64,000 nt of DNA from Flaccisagitta enflata (taxonomy: Eukaryota > Chaetognatha > Sagittoidea > Aphragmophora). This document shows positions 1 to 12,551 of the stretch, piece after piece; the first letter of the stretch is position 1; every line of letters begins with the position of its first letter. The translations under genes and the position numbers were made by a program. The stretch is taken from NCBI GenBank assembly GCA_965153355.1, contig OZ231127.1, positions 65,100,001 to 65,164,000 on the forward strand. The letters run 5' to 3'. The notes under the pieces were generated by a model. The model worked only from the letters and a program-made list of their open reading frames with translations. It was not told where the DNA came from and searched no databases.

Positions 1-1037
1 TTGTTTTTTTCATTTTCTTGGCCGCTGAACAAGGCTCTGTATACTCTCCTAGTTCTGTATATTTGTCTGTCTGTCCGTTAGTTGTTGGGCCCGATGCTTA
101 TCTTTAGCTTCTTTTTTTAATTTCTTTTTTTTTTCTCGTGTAAACGAGCAATTTAGATATCATAAAGCAGAGAGAGTCCTTTATCTGGCTTTTTTCCCAG
201 TCATTATTGTTCTATTGTTCTATTGTTTTTTTAAGAATCTTTGAAGAAAGAGGTGAATCTTTGAAGAAGAGGTGTATGCTATATAGAAATTATAATTGAG
301 TCACTTTTGATTTCTTCCCCCCCCCCTCTGATTTTCTTCCCCGCGACGGGACGGGTTGCATTACAAACTCAATCATTGCATTTCATAACGCATGACAAAT
401 CAACACCTCTCATCGGCTTCTTTCAATGTCATATGATATCAGCCAATTCACAATCAATCAGATTTATAAGTGATGGGAAAAAAATCAGGATCTTCTAGGA
501 TCCTCAATGTTGATCAATTTTCACCTTTTTTCCTTGTCTTACTCCTTGATATGACGGTAATCCTAATGCGCATCATTGCGCAATTAACAATGGGCTGAGA
601 TTGAGCTCAATCTCTGACTTTTTAATCATGCAAATGTAGCCAATTGGAATTGAGAAAAATGAGTGATAGCTCGTGTAGGGCAATTTTAAACTCTCAACAG
701 TTTGCTTTTTTTCCCATCACGACGGACTGCAATTGTTTGGTTGGTAGTAACTCCAAATATACTCGTATAATACTTATTGCGAAAGGATTATCGCTGAAGA
801 GTTCTAATTGCTGCAAGGTTCTATAATTTTGCTTTTCTTTGCGCTTCTGTCCCATAATTGCCTCTAAGCAATTGAACCATCTGGCTATTTAGCATTTTTC
901 TCGCAAATAATGCACAGAAGCTTTAGGCAGAGATACCCAATTTAAATCACAGAGGATTTAAAGTTCATGAACGCGTGAGTGACAACTGGCGCCACAGTTT
1001 CGAACCCCTCTCCCCCGAAATGCTTTCCGAAAAGAAT

Positions 1038-1071
<34 letters not shown>

Positions 1072-1190
1072 CCTACTTCTGTTTAAACCTCGTAAATCCG
1101 TCAACTCAAATGTAAACTTTTTTCCTTACTTTCTTTTCCCTTCTTTTTTTTTCTTTTCCTTTTCTCCTTTCTCTTTCACATTTTTAGTCG
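1..1190. other. No gene seen; AT-rich spacer
   Basis: No coding exon, RNA gene or mobile element could be supported here. There is a small tandem duplication of GAATCTTTGAAGAA-type sequence near 235-275 and a short (CT)n run at about 1036-1062. Short ORFs in this stretch have no recognisable composition or motif. Confidence 0.6.
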
Positions 1191-1344
1191 CGGACAAGCG
1201 ACTATATCAGGGGCTTTGACCGTCGGTCCGTCGGTCCGTCGGTCCGTCGGTCCGTGGTGATTGAGTTTGAAAGTGTGAAAACGCGCAATTCCGCCCCTGC
1301 CCACCCGTCCGCGACTTTTATTGGCCGTGTATCCGGCCTTGTTT
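1191..1344 (+). repeat. HTR element (hairpin-tetranucleotide repeat), full copy
   Basis: First full copy of a repeat seen about 30 times in the window. After a T-run it has a local hairpin (AGTCGC, loop, GCGACT at 1196-1213), then tandem GGTCCGTC units, then CCCCTGCCCACCCGTCC, and it ends GGCCTTGTTTT. The distal GTCCGCGACT (1307-1316) is an exact 10-base complement of the first arm AGTCGCGGAC (1196-1205). I do not recognise a named family. No coding capacity is visible. Confidence 0.8.
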
Positions 1345-1744
1345 TGCTTTTTTCTACGTAAGAAGTCGTCTTTTCCTTCTGATTTCTTCGACTGATGCTT
1401 TTATTATCTCGGTCTCAACGAAAACTAGAAGTAAAACTAAAAGCCTTTCTTTCCCCCCCCCCCACCTTTTTTCTTTGCCATCGGGAAAAAGGGGTATTTA
1501 AAAGAAAAAGAGCTTAAAAGAGCCACGAAAGGATAATTAAGTATGATTGATGGTAATAACCAAAATGAGTGTAATATAATATCAATATTCGAAATGACGT
1601 TTTTAACTGATGTATGCTTCTTAGAGGGGGCCTGAATTGGTGTTTTTAAAAGGTACTTTGCATAGTCCTGTCCTGCTTCTTTCTTCATCTTTTGTGTTTT
1701 GAACATGAAATTCAACAACAGTGATAGAGAAGATCACTCGGGCA
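1345..1744. other. No gene seen; spacer with a C-run
   Basis: No exon, RNA gene or terminal repeat recognised. A homopolymer C-run lies at about 1453-1463. The minus-strand ORF over this stretch is low complexity, with Lys/Gly runs, and looks spurious. Confidence 0.55.
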
Positions 1745-1877
1745 TTTTGGCAGGGGCATTGAGCTCAAAAAAGCTCTTTTATGCCAAAAAGTAAAACGGG
1801 GACCAACCAACCAACCGACAGACCAACCAACAGACCGACATAGCGGGGTGTAGAGTCGCGTTGCATGCGACTAAAAA
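1745..1877 (-). repeat. HTR element, minus-oriented, 3' half weak
   Basis: Read on the minus strand it starts at a T-run, has the hairpin AGTCGC ... GCGACT (1854-1872), and continues into GGTTGGTC-type tetranucleotides. The distal CCCCTGCCCACCC block is only weakly recognisable near 1745-1760. Confidence 0.6.
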
Positions 1878-2655
<778 letters not shown>

Positions 2656-3293
2656 ACAGCCGAAATTGCAGGACACAAACCGCGCAATGATTTTCATTCC
2701 AACGGCGTAGACCAAATGACCAATGACCAATAATTGCATTCCAAAGCACGATATGTATGCATGCAAGAATAATGTTTCAATTTTTGACAAATTCGCAATG
2801 TAAATTTGTACAGTAGATCCTCTCTTTCCAAGTTTGCAGGCGATTGCTCCTGTCTGAATACTGGATTGTGGTATTTCATCACTGCCCCACCCATCCTCAC
2901 AAGACCCAAGCATGCGACTATCCGTGTATCCGGCTTTTTTTAAACATCAGGCTGCTGTTGCTGTTGCATGCTGTATATACTTCGAACTTTTGATAAGACA
3001 GAATCTTCTTGAAACTGCCCTTTCCTAAACATTTCTAAAAAAGCATGTTTTTATTTCCACTTATCAGTGAGAAAACATAAAAAGTCAAATGAACTGTTTC
3101 TAAATACCAAAATGTATAATCAAATTAGGAATAAAAAAAACTATTTTCTATTCTTTTTTTGTTAATGGGGTTGTGGGTTTACTCCATAATGGGGATCGAT
3201 GGAGTGCAAAGAAATCGATAGTCACCCGATTTCGGCATCGATCTGTTTACAAACTTTCAAATCTGAGATTTTCTTTTCGGTTTCGGTTTTGTG
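2656..3293. other. No gene seen; HTR-end fragment
   Basis: Spacer. Bases 2908-2940 resemble the right end of an HTR copy (ATGCGACT, CCGTGTATCCGGC, T-run) without its left part. Nothing else was recognised. Confidence 0.5.
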
Positions 3294-3509
3294 TTTTTAG
3301 TCGCGTGCACGCGACTCTACAACCCGCTTTGTCGGTCCGTCGGTCCGTCCGTCCGTCTGTCCGTCCGTCCGTCGGTCCATCACACTTTACCTTTTTTGGG
3401 TTTTTGCGGTCTTTGGCCTCACTGCTCCTGCCCAAATGATCAAGTGACCTCAAAAACAGCCCCTGCCCACCCACACGCGACTGGGGTAGCCATGTATCTG
3501 GCCTTGTTT
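3294..3509 (+). repeat. HTR element, full copy
   Basis: The left end has the perfect hairpin AGTCGCGTGCACGCGACT (3299-3316) after TTTTT. Tandem CGGTCCGTC units follow. The distal arm CACGCGACT (3474-3482) complements the first arm AGTCGCGTG over 9 of 9 bases, and the copy ends CTGGCCTTGTTT. A degenerate second HTR start (GTGTGCACGA, then TCTGTCTGTCGGT) follows directly at about 3512-3590. Confidence 0.8.
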
Positions 3510-3664
3510 ACTTGTCGTGTCGTGTGCACGAAACTTCATAGTCCATACCCCTCTCGATCGATCTGTCTGTCGGTAAATCGGTGGATGTACGATAATTTAC
3601 TAGCAGTAAATCACAACTCATAATGAAGGTGCAAACGAAAACGCAATTTAACAGAGCGATGCCA

Positions 3665-3881
3665 TTTTTAGCTGCGGACCCGCAGCTCTACAAGAGGCAA
3701 TGTCAGTCCGTCCGTCCATTGGTCCATTAGTCCATCAGCACAAGTCGAAAAGTGGGAAAATGAGCGTTTTTGAAAACTTTTTTTAGTGTGTTTAATGTGT
3801 GGGGGGCCGAGGGGTGTAGATGAGGGTTGGACGCCACTGCCCACCCGTCCGCAACGATATTGTGACCCCGCGTCACTTGTT
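3665..3881 (+). repeat. HTR element, GTGAC-hairpin-end subtype
   Basis: The left hairpin is AGCTGCGG ... CCGCAGCT, a stem sequence different from other copies but still self-complementary. The right end is CGTCCGCAACGATATTGTG, followed by a small GTGAC ... GTCAC hairpin and TTGTT. This right end defines a subtype also seen at 5785, 8101 and 8615. Confidence 0.78.
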
Positions 3882-4523
<642 letters not shown>

Positions 4524-4858
4524 CTCCCCTTTGTGGGTTCCTTACAGCACGTGTTGGGTGGTGGTCTTGGTTTCCCTCCCTCATCTTATCCTCTTCCTCT
4601 TCATCATCCTTTTCTTCCTCCTCATCCTCCACCTCTCTACCACAGTTTTTTTCCTCTGTTCTATTCATAGCTTTAACAGCTTTTTTAAAGGGTTTCTTTT
4701 CAAGTCGTTGTCTGTGCAAATTGGCGATCACCCGCTTTTCTCAGATGATGCCTGCCCGCTTCTATTTCTCTATGATCATCGATTAGAAGATGAGCGTCTC
4801 TTTGTGTACCTTTTTTTTTCTTTCTTTTTTGTGCTTTTTGGAACGATCGGTGATTAGA

Positions 4859-4958
<100 letters not shown>

Positions 4959-5427
4959 ACCCACACATGTACACAGAGGCAGATAGACTAACGGACACAC
5001 TGCACAGATTAAGAGTGATGGAAGGTCGTATAGACAAGCTAACGGATGATCTGAGAACTGACAGAAGGACAGACAGATCGACAGATCGACAGACAGATCG
5101 ACAGACAGACAGATGAACAGTGAAAAGGAAGATGAGAGGACAAAGAAAGAGACCAACTCTCTTGAAACCTATTTATTTGGAAATTATCTGTTTGCTACCA
5201 CGAAAAGATGAGGAAGAGAGGTAGGAGGAGGAGGAAGGGGAGGAGGAGGAGGAGAAAAGGAAGAGGAGAAATGTTTGAGGATTTGCAATCATCGAAAGTG
5301 AGAAAAAAAGGGAGTAGGACAAGGTCAATTCTTATGCTATGTGTTTACAGACAATGAACAGGCAATTCTGGCGGGCAAGAGTATCTTTGTACATCGTTCC
5401 ATGATTGTTCTTTTTTAGAATTATCAT

Positions 5428-5505
5428 CTTTCTTTTTCTTTTTCTCCTTCTTCCTCTTCTCTCTCTTTTTCATCTTCTTCTTCTTCTCCTTCTTCTTCTT
5501 CTTCT

Positions 5506-5540
<35 letters not shown>

Positions 5541-5760
5541 TTGAGTGGTGGATAGAGCGACACGATCACTTGATCATTACAAAGATGAAAGATCAATTAC
5601 GGATCGATTATGGATCTTTACTTTTCACCATCTTTTTACTTTTCTTCTTCTTCTTCTTCTTCTTCTTCTTCTTCTTCTTCTTCTTCTTCTTCTTCTTCTT
5701 CTTCTTCTTCTTCTTCTTCTTCTTCTTCTTTTTCTTCTTTCATTCTTCTTCATTTGCTTC
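5428..5760 (+). repeat. (TTC)n microsatellites, two tracts
   Basis: Two TTC/CTT tracts, at about 5428-5545 and 5642-5755, flank about 95 bp of unique sequence. The poly-Ser, poly-Phe and poly-Leu ORFs over them are artefacts of the repeat. Confidence 0.95.
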
Positions 5761-5784
5761 CTCATCTTTTTTTTTCTTCTTCTT

Positions 5785-5912
5785 GGGAAAACGGGCGTTT
5801 TAGATGCTCCTGGGGTACTTGTGTTGGTGGAACAAGGCATAAGTTGTGGATGGGGGTTGGATGCCCCTGCCCACCCGTCCGCAACGATATTGTGACCCCG
5901 CGTCACTTATTC
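5785..5912 (+). repeat. HTR element, right half only
   Basis: Begins in the GGGAAAACGGGCGTTTTAGATGC region and carries GGATGCCCCTGCCCACCC, then CCGCAACGATATTGTG and the GTGAC/GTCAC terminal hairpin. The left hairpin and tetranucleotide part are missing and the TTC microsatellite lies in their place. Confidence 0.75.
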
Positions 5913-6516
5913 TTTCAAATTGCTACCAAAACGAAATTATTTTTATACATGTCAGAGCATATAAATACAAGAAAGCATGTGGGTGACTATAATCGCTCAT
6001 CTGTAAGAGTGATTTTTAGTACTTTAGCTCCTCTAGCTCATTTAGCTCTGTTCTTTCTTTCTCTGATTTAAAGTGCGATCAATGCAAATAAGTACTCATG
6101 ATTGAATTGAACAATTAAAAAGATATGCAGTGAATGAAGATGTAAAATGTTAAAAAAAAAGATTGTGACCAGTCAAATTTGGTCCTCGTTTGCACCACTA
6201 TGTAAGAGGATTCCAATCTTGATCTTAAAAATCGATTTACATATCGTGGTTTTTTATAAAGTAACCGGAATAAAGATTTCCCAAACAGAAAAAAAAATCT
6301 GTAACTATATTTTTTTTCCAGATTATTATTTTTTCATCATTCATTTAGTACTCGTGTTCTGTTTCGGACAAAACAATTGTTTTTTGTATATTTGACCAGA
6401 AGAGTCAGTACGAATTTTGCCGCAAAGGGAAAAATTTCCCAGTATATATTCTGTGATAACTACATTTCCTAAGCGCGGGCGAGATCGGCTCGTGACGAAG
6501 CACCGGGCTGGAACTT
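5913..6516. other. No gene seen
   Basis: AT-rich spacer with GAGCTA-like motifs near 6025-6045. Composition changes sharply to GC-rich at about 6475, where the SINE-like block starts. Confidence 0.5.
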
Positions 6517-6850
6517 GTGGATACATGGCGTATCCGCAAGATGTCTTTGGCTGACACCAGAGAGACGTGTGCTTGGTCGAGACGTGCTGCACTCGGGTCC
6601 TGGACTTGGAACCAGGCACAGGGGTGGAGACGTTCCCCCTGAGGTGGCTTACAGCCGTCCTCACGCTTCCCGAAAGGAGGGTCACCAGGGGAGGATCGAT
6701 CCTGGGACCATGTGGTCATGCAGCCGAGGCTTTCCTCGGTGAGCCACCGAGTCATGTCCGGAAGCCGATTGTCTGGAACTTCCTTTATGGACAGCAGATC
6801 CTGCATTAAGCCACTATGCAGTGCTAGTCTGGGTGAGGTCATTGCCTACA
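6517..6850 (-). repeat. SINE-like unit 1 with tRNA-type promoter
   Basis: A 334-bp unit repeated almost exactly at 7123-7456. On the minus strand it has an A-box-like TGGCTCACCGAGG (6746-6734) and a B-box-like GGATCGATCC (6702-6693) with start-to-start spacing near 44 bases, as in tRNA genes. I infer a tRNA-derived SINE. No intact cloverleaf or tail was proven. Confidence 0.55.
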
Positions 6851-7122
6851 TGCCCCCCAGACTGTGACTCGCCTTGTCACACCGTGATAGGAAGGGATCA
6901 TGGCGTTGGCCATGCGGTGTGTCGGGCCGAGGAGCAGTCTCAAGATGGAAATGACCGAAGCACGAAGGTTGGGTAGCATATGGACCATTGTCGGATCTTT
7001 TTGCTCTGTTTCCCCTGGGTGCCTAGGTGGACTCATTGAGAGCTCCACCATCGTAGGCGATGGTAACCCAGAGGCGTCCTAGGTTGCATATGCGGACTCG
7101 TTCGAGAGTCGGGCTCACCAGT
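6851..7122. other. GC-rich linker between SINE-like units
   Basis: Unique within this window. It contains GTTCGAGAGTC (about 7099-7109) and several short inverted motifs, for example around CGTAGGCGATGG. It may belong to the same composite element as the flanking units, but no other copy is present for comparison. Confidence 0.35.
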
Positions 7123-7456
7123 GTGGATACACGGCGTATCCGCAAGATGTCATTGGCTGACACCAGAGAGACGTGTGCTTGGTCGAGACGTGCTGCACTC
7201 GGGTCCTGGACTTGGAACCAGGCACAGGGGTAGAGACGTTCCCCCTGAGGTGGCTTACAGCTGTCCTCACGCTTCCCGAAAGGAGGGTCACCAGGGGAGG
7301 ATCGATCCTGGGACCATGTGGTCATGCAGCCGAAGCTTTCCTCGGTGAGCCACCGAGTCATGTCCGGAAGCCGATTGTCTGGAACTTCCTTTATGGACAG
7401 CAGATCCTGCATTAAGCCACTATGCAGTGCTAGTCTGGGTGAGGTCATTGCCTACA
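7123..7456 (-). repeat. SINE-like unit 2 with tRNA-type promoter
   Basis: Same length as unit 1 (334 bp) and differing by about five or six bases by eye. The A-box-like (7352-7340) and B-box-like (7308-7299) motifs are retained at the same spacing. Units are in the same orientation, 606 bp start to start. Confidence 0.55.
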
Positions 7457-7640
7457 AACTTATCTGGTTGTGGCAGAAGAGGGTTAGATGGAGTCGCTGC
7501 CCCCGCGGGGGTTGTGGTTCGAAACTTCTGGCTGGGCGATCATTATCGTCACTCCCTGTCACTGTAAACTGGTGTCTCCGGGCTGATCGTCGATCCCTCG
7601 GTCATATTCCCCTCCCTACATCGATATTGTCCGCCTAATT
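7457..7640 (+). repeat. tRNA-like SINE head on the plus strand
   Basis: TGGCAGAAGAGG (7471-7482) and GGTTCGAAAC (7516-7525) match A- and B-box spacing of about 45 bases. A CCCCCGCGGGGG palindrome lies between them. Probably another pol III-type element. No complete tRNA fold was established. Confidence 0.4.
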
Positions 7641-7750
7641 TTTCATTCTCGTGGTCATGCATACAATATCCTACCTTTAATGCAATATCCTACCTATCAT
7701 ACATTAAATACTCAGTCATTATTAATCATTAGGTCTAAAGTTATAATCTA

Positions 7751-8054
7751 TACAGTCTATGGACATTTCGATATTTGTAGATATGTCAGCAGTTTGGCAT
7801 ATCTCAACCCCTTGAGATCACTCATTCTGAGATATTTCAACCCGTTGAGATCTCTCATTCTGGCACATTTCAACGCGTTGAGATCTCTCATTTAACTGAG
7901 ATAAATCTTGGACATGAGAGATCTCAACATGTTGAAATGTGCTAGAATGAGAGATCTCAATAGGTTGAAATATCCCAGAATGAGTGATCTCAAGGGGTTG
8001 AGATATGCCAAACTGCTGACATATCTACAAATATGGAAATGTCCACTGACTGTA
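7751..8054. repeat. Long palindrome: 141-bp arms, 22-bp loop
   Basis: Arms 7751-7891 and 7914-8054 are inverted copies with about nine mismatches in 141 bp. Each arm contains three 33-bp units built on TTTCAACnnnTTGAGATC, with varying bases at the centre of the CAAC ... GTTG core. No transposase ORF. It resembles a foldback MITE. Confidence 0.9.
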
Positions 8055-8100
8055 TACAGTGAGTACACAATGTAAAGGCTTTGAATGCAGCAGTTGTTTC

Positions 8101-8305
8101 TTGTGGCGGGCATGTAACTCTACAAGAGGATTTGTCTGTCCGTTGGTCCGTCCGTCCGTCTGTTCGTCCATCCGTACGCAAAAGTTGAAAAGTGGTTAAA
8201 CAAGTGTTCAAGGTGCTTCTTAAGTATGTGTATTGGGTTGGAGAGTGAATTGAGGTTGAATGCCCCTGCCCACCCGTCCCCAACGATATTGTGACCCCGC
8301 GTCAT
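8101..8305 (+). repeat. HTR element, degenerate left hairpin
   Basis: Follows the palindrome. The left end (GGCGGGCATGTAACTCTACAAGAGG) is decayed. CCGTTGGTCCGTCCGTC units, the CCCCTGCCCACCCGTCC block and the ACGATATTGTG plus GTGAC end follow. Confidence 0.75.
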
Positions 8306-8614
8306 AACAAAGATCAATTAGACAATTACGGATCGTTTAGGAATCTTAACGTTTCATCTTCATTTACGGTAAAAGCAACCCCTAGTAGGGGGCCCTTCAC
8401 CAATCGAGTGTTTACAGTCGATTGGCTTTAAGCTTCATCAAACAATCAAACAATTGGATTCAAAGGATGCCCATCAGTTCCATTATAGGATCAAAGTGAT
8501 GATGATGATGATGATGATGAAGGCCGCCCGTTTGCTACGGCTATCGTGATTCATGAAGTTGATCAATACTTGGAAAATTGGTTTGAAGGAAGTGTGCATG
8601 TTGCTGAGTATGAA
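8306..8614. other. No gene seen; short (GAT)n
   Basis: Spacer with a (GAT)n run at about 8496-8521. No exon or element boundary recognised. Confidence 0.5.
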
Positions 8615-8792
8615 TTTTTAGTTCCGGACACGCAACACTATAAGAGGCTTTGTCCGTCCGTTGGTCCATCCGTTGGTTGTTTTAGATTCAATTTGTGTAT
8701 GAGTACAGGGGAGGCGTGGGATATGAATGGGGGTTTGATGCCCCTGCCCACCCGTAACCCGCAACGATATTGTGGCCCCGCGTCACTTGTTT
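8615..8792 (+). repeat. HTR element, GTGAC-end subtype
   Basis: Starts TTTTTAGTTCCGGACACGCAAC (partly decayed stem), followed by GGCTTTGTCCGTCCGTTGG. It ends with the CCCCTGCCCACCC block, CCGCAACGATATTGTG, and CGCGTCACTTGTTT. Confidence 0.78.
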
Positions 8793-8913
8793 GTAAAAAG
8801 TAGGCGGTAACCGTCTAAGATAATGAAGAAGAAAACATGGATGACATCATCATTGCACATCAGTAGTCGGTATCGATGTGATGAGTCTACTATCTAGCTC
8901 ATGAATATATTTA

Positions 8914-9766
8914 CCAGTAATGGCGACTGTCGCCGTGAGGAAAAAAGTTGTAAGTGTTGTTCATCTTTTATCAAGCTATTGTCTTCAGCCACTGCAATTC
9001 TTTTTATTTGTTAGATCAAATTAGAGCAATCATATGTATTGGTTGCACTGAATATCAGAGAAAAAAAGGACTGAGCCAAATGAGCTAGATGAGCTAAAAT
9101 ATTCAAAATCACTCAACAAAACAACCAGCTGTGCTTACTGACATGCTTTCTTGTTCTTGCATGCTTAAAGCAAAACATTCATTTATTTATCTGTTTTGAA
9201 ATCAGAAAAAAAAGCAAGCTAGATGAGTCAAATGAGCTAAATGAGCTAGAATACTTAAAAACACGCTCACAGATGAGCAGATCTGCTCACTGATATGCTT
9301 TCCTGTATTTGCTTGCTTAAACATTTATCAATATTTTTGCTTATTTATTGCATGTAAAATCAGAAAAAAAAGATTGAGCTAAGTGAGCTAAATGAGCTAA
9401 AATGTTTGAAATCACCCTCACGGATGAGCACCTATGCTTAAAAATATGTTTTCTTGTATTTGCATGCTCAAACAAACTTAAACACACTCCTTTATTGATC
9501 CTACACAGAAGAAAAAAAATTGAAAAAAATCAATTTGAATTTTTCGTAAATAAATCTTTGAAAAATCATAACACGGAGAATATTTGTCGTAGAACATTTT
9601 GCTTGGCGCCAAATGAAAGAGAATTTTCAGATTTACTTACCCTATCAGTTTCATTGGAGGGCTCAATCAGCCGGATGAGATCCCCAACTTCCTAATAAGA
9701 AAATGAAAACCATGTTTCTCTCAAATATGTCAAAAAGTCGAACACTGACATTGACTTTTTTCCTGA
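8914..9766 (-). mobile_element. Helitron-like nonautonomous element, copy 1
   Basis: Read on the minus strand it begins TC (TCAGGAAAAAAGTC) and ends CTGG (CTRR-type), with the GC hairpin GGCGAC/GTCGCC about 10 bp before that end. Flanks are A on the left and T on the right, the usual Helitron target. Inside are about three diverged units of roughly 150 bp around ATCAGAAAAAAAAG and TGAGCTAAATGAGC. No Rep/helicase ORF is present. Confidence 0.75.
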
Positions 9767-9816
9767 TCAACATCTGGAGAGAAGCGTCATTTTTACAAGA
9801 ATACTGTTTCTCAATG

Positions 9817-9996
9817 AAAAACAAGGCCGGATACACGGCAGGACAGTCGCGGACGGTTGGGCAGGAGCAGTAAAGCAAAAACTGCCCGGAATTTTAAAAA
9901 ACTGACAGACCGACTGACCGACCAACGGACTGATGGACCAACGGACTGATGGACCAACCAACCGACACGGCAAGGTGTAGAGTCGCGCGTCCTGCA
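9817..9996 (-). repeat. HTR element, minus-oriented, full length
   Basis: Reads AAAACAAGGCCGGATACACGG, then AGTCGCGGACGG, TGGGCAGGAGC, and tandem CCAACGGACTGATGGA units, ending GGTGTAGAGTCGCGCG on the plus strand. The left hairpin partner is partly lost (GTCCTGCAA). Confidence 0.78.
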
Positions 9997-10170
9997 ATTA
10001 CTGGGTTGGTCTCATTTTAAAGAGCTGTTCAAATTTGTGTTCAAATGTGACTGATCTAAAGCTCAATTTGTTTTGGACCAATACTTTTTCCAAAGTTTGT
10101 GTTTTTTTCCTGATGTTGATATATTTATGAGCTAGATAGTAGCTATCATTCCTCAACAAAAGTTATTAAT

Positions 10171-10262
10171 GGTTCAACTTTTTGAGTGCGTCCTCGCACT
10201 TCTAAAAGAGGTCATGTCCAACTGTTGGTCGGTCTGTTGGTCTGTCGGGTAACGCAATCGTT
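10171..10262 (+). repeat. HTR element, left half (AGTGCG subtype)
   Basis: Begins TTTTTGAGTGCGTCCTCGCACTT with the hairpin AGTGCG-TCCT-CGCACT. GTTGGTCGGTCTGTTGGTC and GGGTAACGCA follow. The right half is absent. Confidence 0.65.
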
Positions 10263-10334
10263 TGATATGTGCAAAACGGCAAATTTTGACGTATTTCTTC
10301 ATTTCTATTACCTCTCATGCCTTACGTACCACAT

Positions 10335-10520
10335 TCATTTTTATTCATTTATTCATTCATTCATTCATTCATTCATTCATTCATTCATTCATTCGTTCGT
10401 TCATTCATTCATTCATTCATTCATTCATTCATTCATTCATTCATTCATTCATTCATTCATTCATTCATTCATTCATTCATTCATTCATTCATTCATTCAT
10501 TCATTCATTCATTCATTCAC
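10335..10520 (+). repeat. (ATTC)n microsatellite
   Basis: About 185 bp of ATTC tetranucleotide with two GTTC variants near 10394-10400. The His-Ser-Phe-Ile ORFs are repeat shadows. Confidence 0.96.
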
Positions 10521-10712
10521 AAATTCTTAATCAAGCGATCATCGCTGTCATTATTGACGCTACGTCCCGCCCGCTGTCATAATCGACACCTCGATCGCTG
10601 ATATCATGGACGCAACGTCTTGCTAGCTGTCATGTGGAGAAACAGCAGACGAAAACAGCGGGGAAAATTGTAATCGATTTGATCATTTCCTCGTACAGGT
10701 GGTCGCCAAAGA

Positions 10713-10913
<201 letters not shown>

Positions 10914-11100
10914 CTCCTCCGAAACTGTTTGAGTCCCGCCCGAAAGCGAGGGGGGGTTGCAGATGGGGGATGGGCCGATGAGGGATGTGCAGATGTGTCG
11001 GGTATAAAATACAGATGGTGAAATTGAAAATGAAAGGAAGGAACCGGCTTCATCATGATTAGCGAAAACAAGGCCGGATACACGAAAATTAAGCAGTTTC

Positions 11101-11723
11101 TTGCAGTTGCACAGGGCCAGTAAAGAATGGGAGAAAGGGGCTGAAGTACCCAAATTGATGGAAGGGGTCAAGGGAGCAGAAGAGGAGCAAGTGACTGAGC
11201 GACCCAAAGGGATGAAAAGGGTGGAGAGAGTAGAAGAGGAGCAAGTGACTGAACGACCCAAAGGGATGAAAAGGGTGGAGAGAGTAGAAGAGGAGTAAGG
11301 GACTGAACGACCAAACGGGATGAAAATTGTGGAGAGAGAAGAAGAGGAGCGAGGGACTGAACGACCCAAAGGGATGAAAAGGGTGGAGAGAGTAGAAGAG
11401 GAGCAAGTGACTGAACGACCCAAAGGGATGAAAGGGGTGGAGAGAGTAGAAGAGGAGCAAGGGACTGAAGGACCCAAATTTGTGAAAGGGGTGGACAGAG
11501 CAGAAAAGAAGCAAGGGGCTGAAGGACCCTAAAGGAGCAAGGAGCTGAAGGAGCGGAGGAGACGGATGAGGCAGTTGAGGATGAAGGGGAGGCAATGGAA
11601 GAGACGTGGGTTGATTTGCCGGTTGGGAGTGAAGTAACCGAGTGCATATAATGCTGCAGTTTAGATTTTTGGGAATGAGCGTTCATTCGCACTTGATTCT
11701 GGCTGTTCATATTGTCCAATAAA
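11101..11723 (+). pseudogene. Decayed last exon with 54-bp coding repeats
   Basis: An acceptor-like TTTCTTGCAG ends at 11106. It leads into an ORF of about seven 18-residue repeats with the core EEEQVTERPKGMKRVERV (11160-11530). The repeats are highly charged, probably coiled-coil or disordered. An in-frame TAA at 11295-11297 replaces the CAA seen in sister units, and a +1 shift is needed near 11530 to reach a conserved-looking acidic tail ending EETWVDLPVGSEVTECI. A stop at 11648-11650 follows, with AATAAA at 11718-11723. The polyadenylation signal and reading-frame remnants suggest a real but now broken terminal exon. No family was recognised and no upstream exons were found. Confidence 0.4.
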
Positions 11724-12340
11724 AAAAGGGGGTGTGAGGTTGATGACGTGATAGAGGTGGTGGTAAAAGAGGAAATGGAGGAGGATGATGAGGATGAGGA
11801 TGAGTAAGAGGAGTGGGGGAAGGGGCGGGGGGAAGGGGCGGGAGGGGGAAGGGGGCGTAAAAAAGTGAATGTATATTATAACAGTGGAATCTCGAGAGAG
11901 GCGGAGGCTGAGTTGCCGATTCCCCGAAGAGGGACTCACAAATCTGGATTCCATAGACCCTCCAAGATGATCCTCCTCTCTTTCTCCAAGACGATCTTCC
12001 TCTTCCTCTTCCTCTCATCCTCCTCCTTCTTGATGATCACAAGAGAGTCGGGACTCGAGACGAGACCGGGATTTGGATCCCTGGACCAGCCGTTGCCGCA
12101 CATTCTACCACATTGTATGAGAATTGATGTATTGATAATGCAGAATGATTCCTCTCCGTAGAGTATTTTATCCCGTACATTTGTAAAGTCATTTTGCCGA
12201 CTTTTTTAAAAATTAAATATTAACTCCATTAACAACGACAATTCTTGTCACTGACCCCCAACGAACAAAACATTATTAAACATCAGCCAAATTAATGAAA
12301 CAAGAAGATTAGTTTCAAAGCGGGGAAAGGGGGCGAACAG

Positions 12341-12345
<5 letters not shown>
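11724..12345. other. No firm gene; G-rich/acidic-coding stretch
   Basis: About 11740-11860 is purine-rich (GAGGATGATGAGGATGAG) and 11940-12020 is pyrimidine-rich. A short acidic ORF ending DDEDEDE stops near 11806, but I found no splice signals that would make it a gene. Confidence 0.4.
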
Positions 12346-12428
<83 letters not shown>

Positions 12429-12453
12429 ACTGACTGACTGACGGGGCGAACAG

Positions 12454-12551
<98 letters not shown>

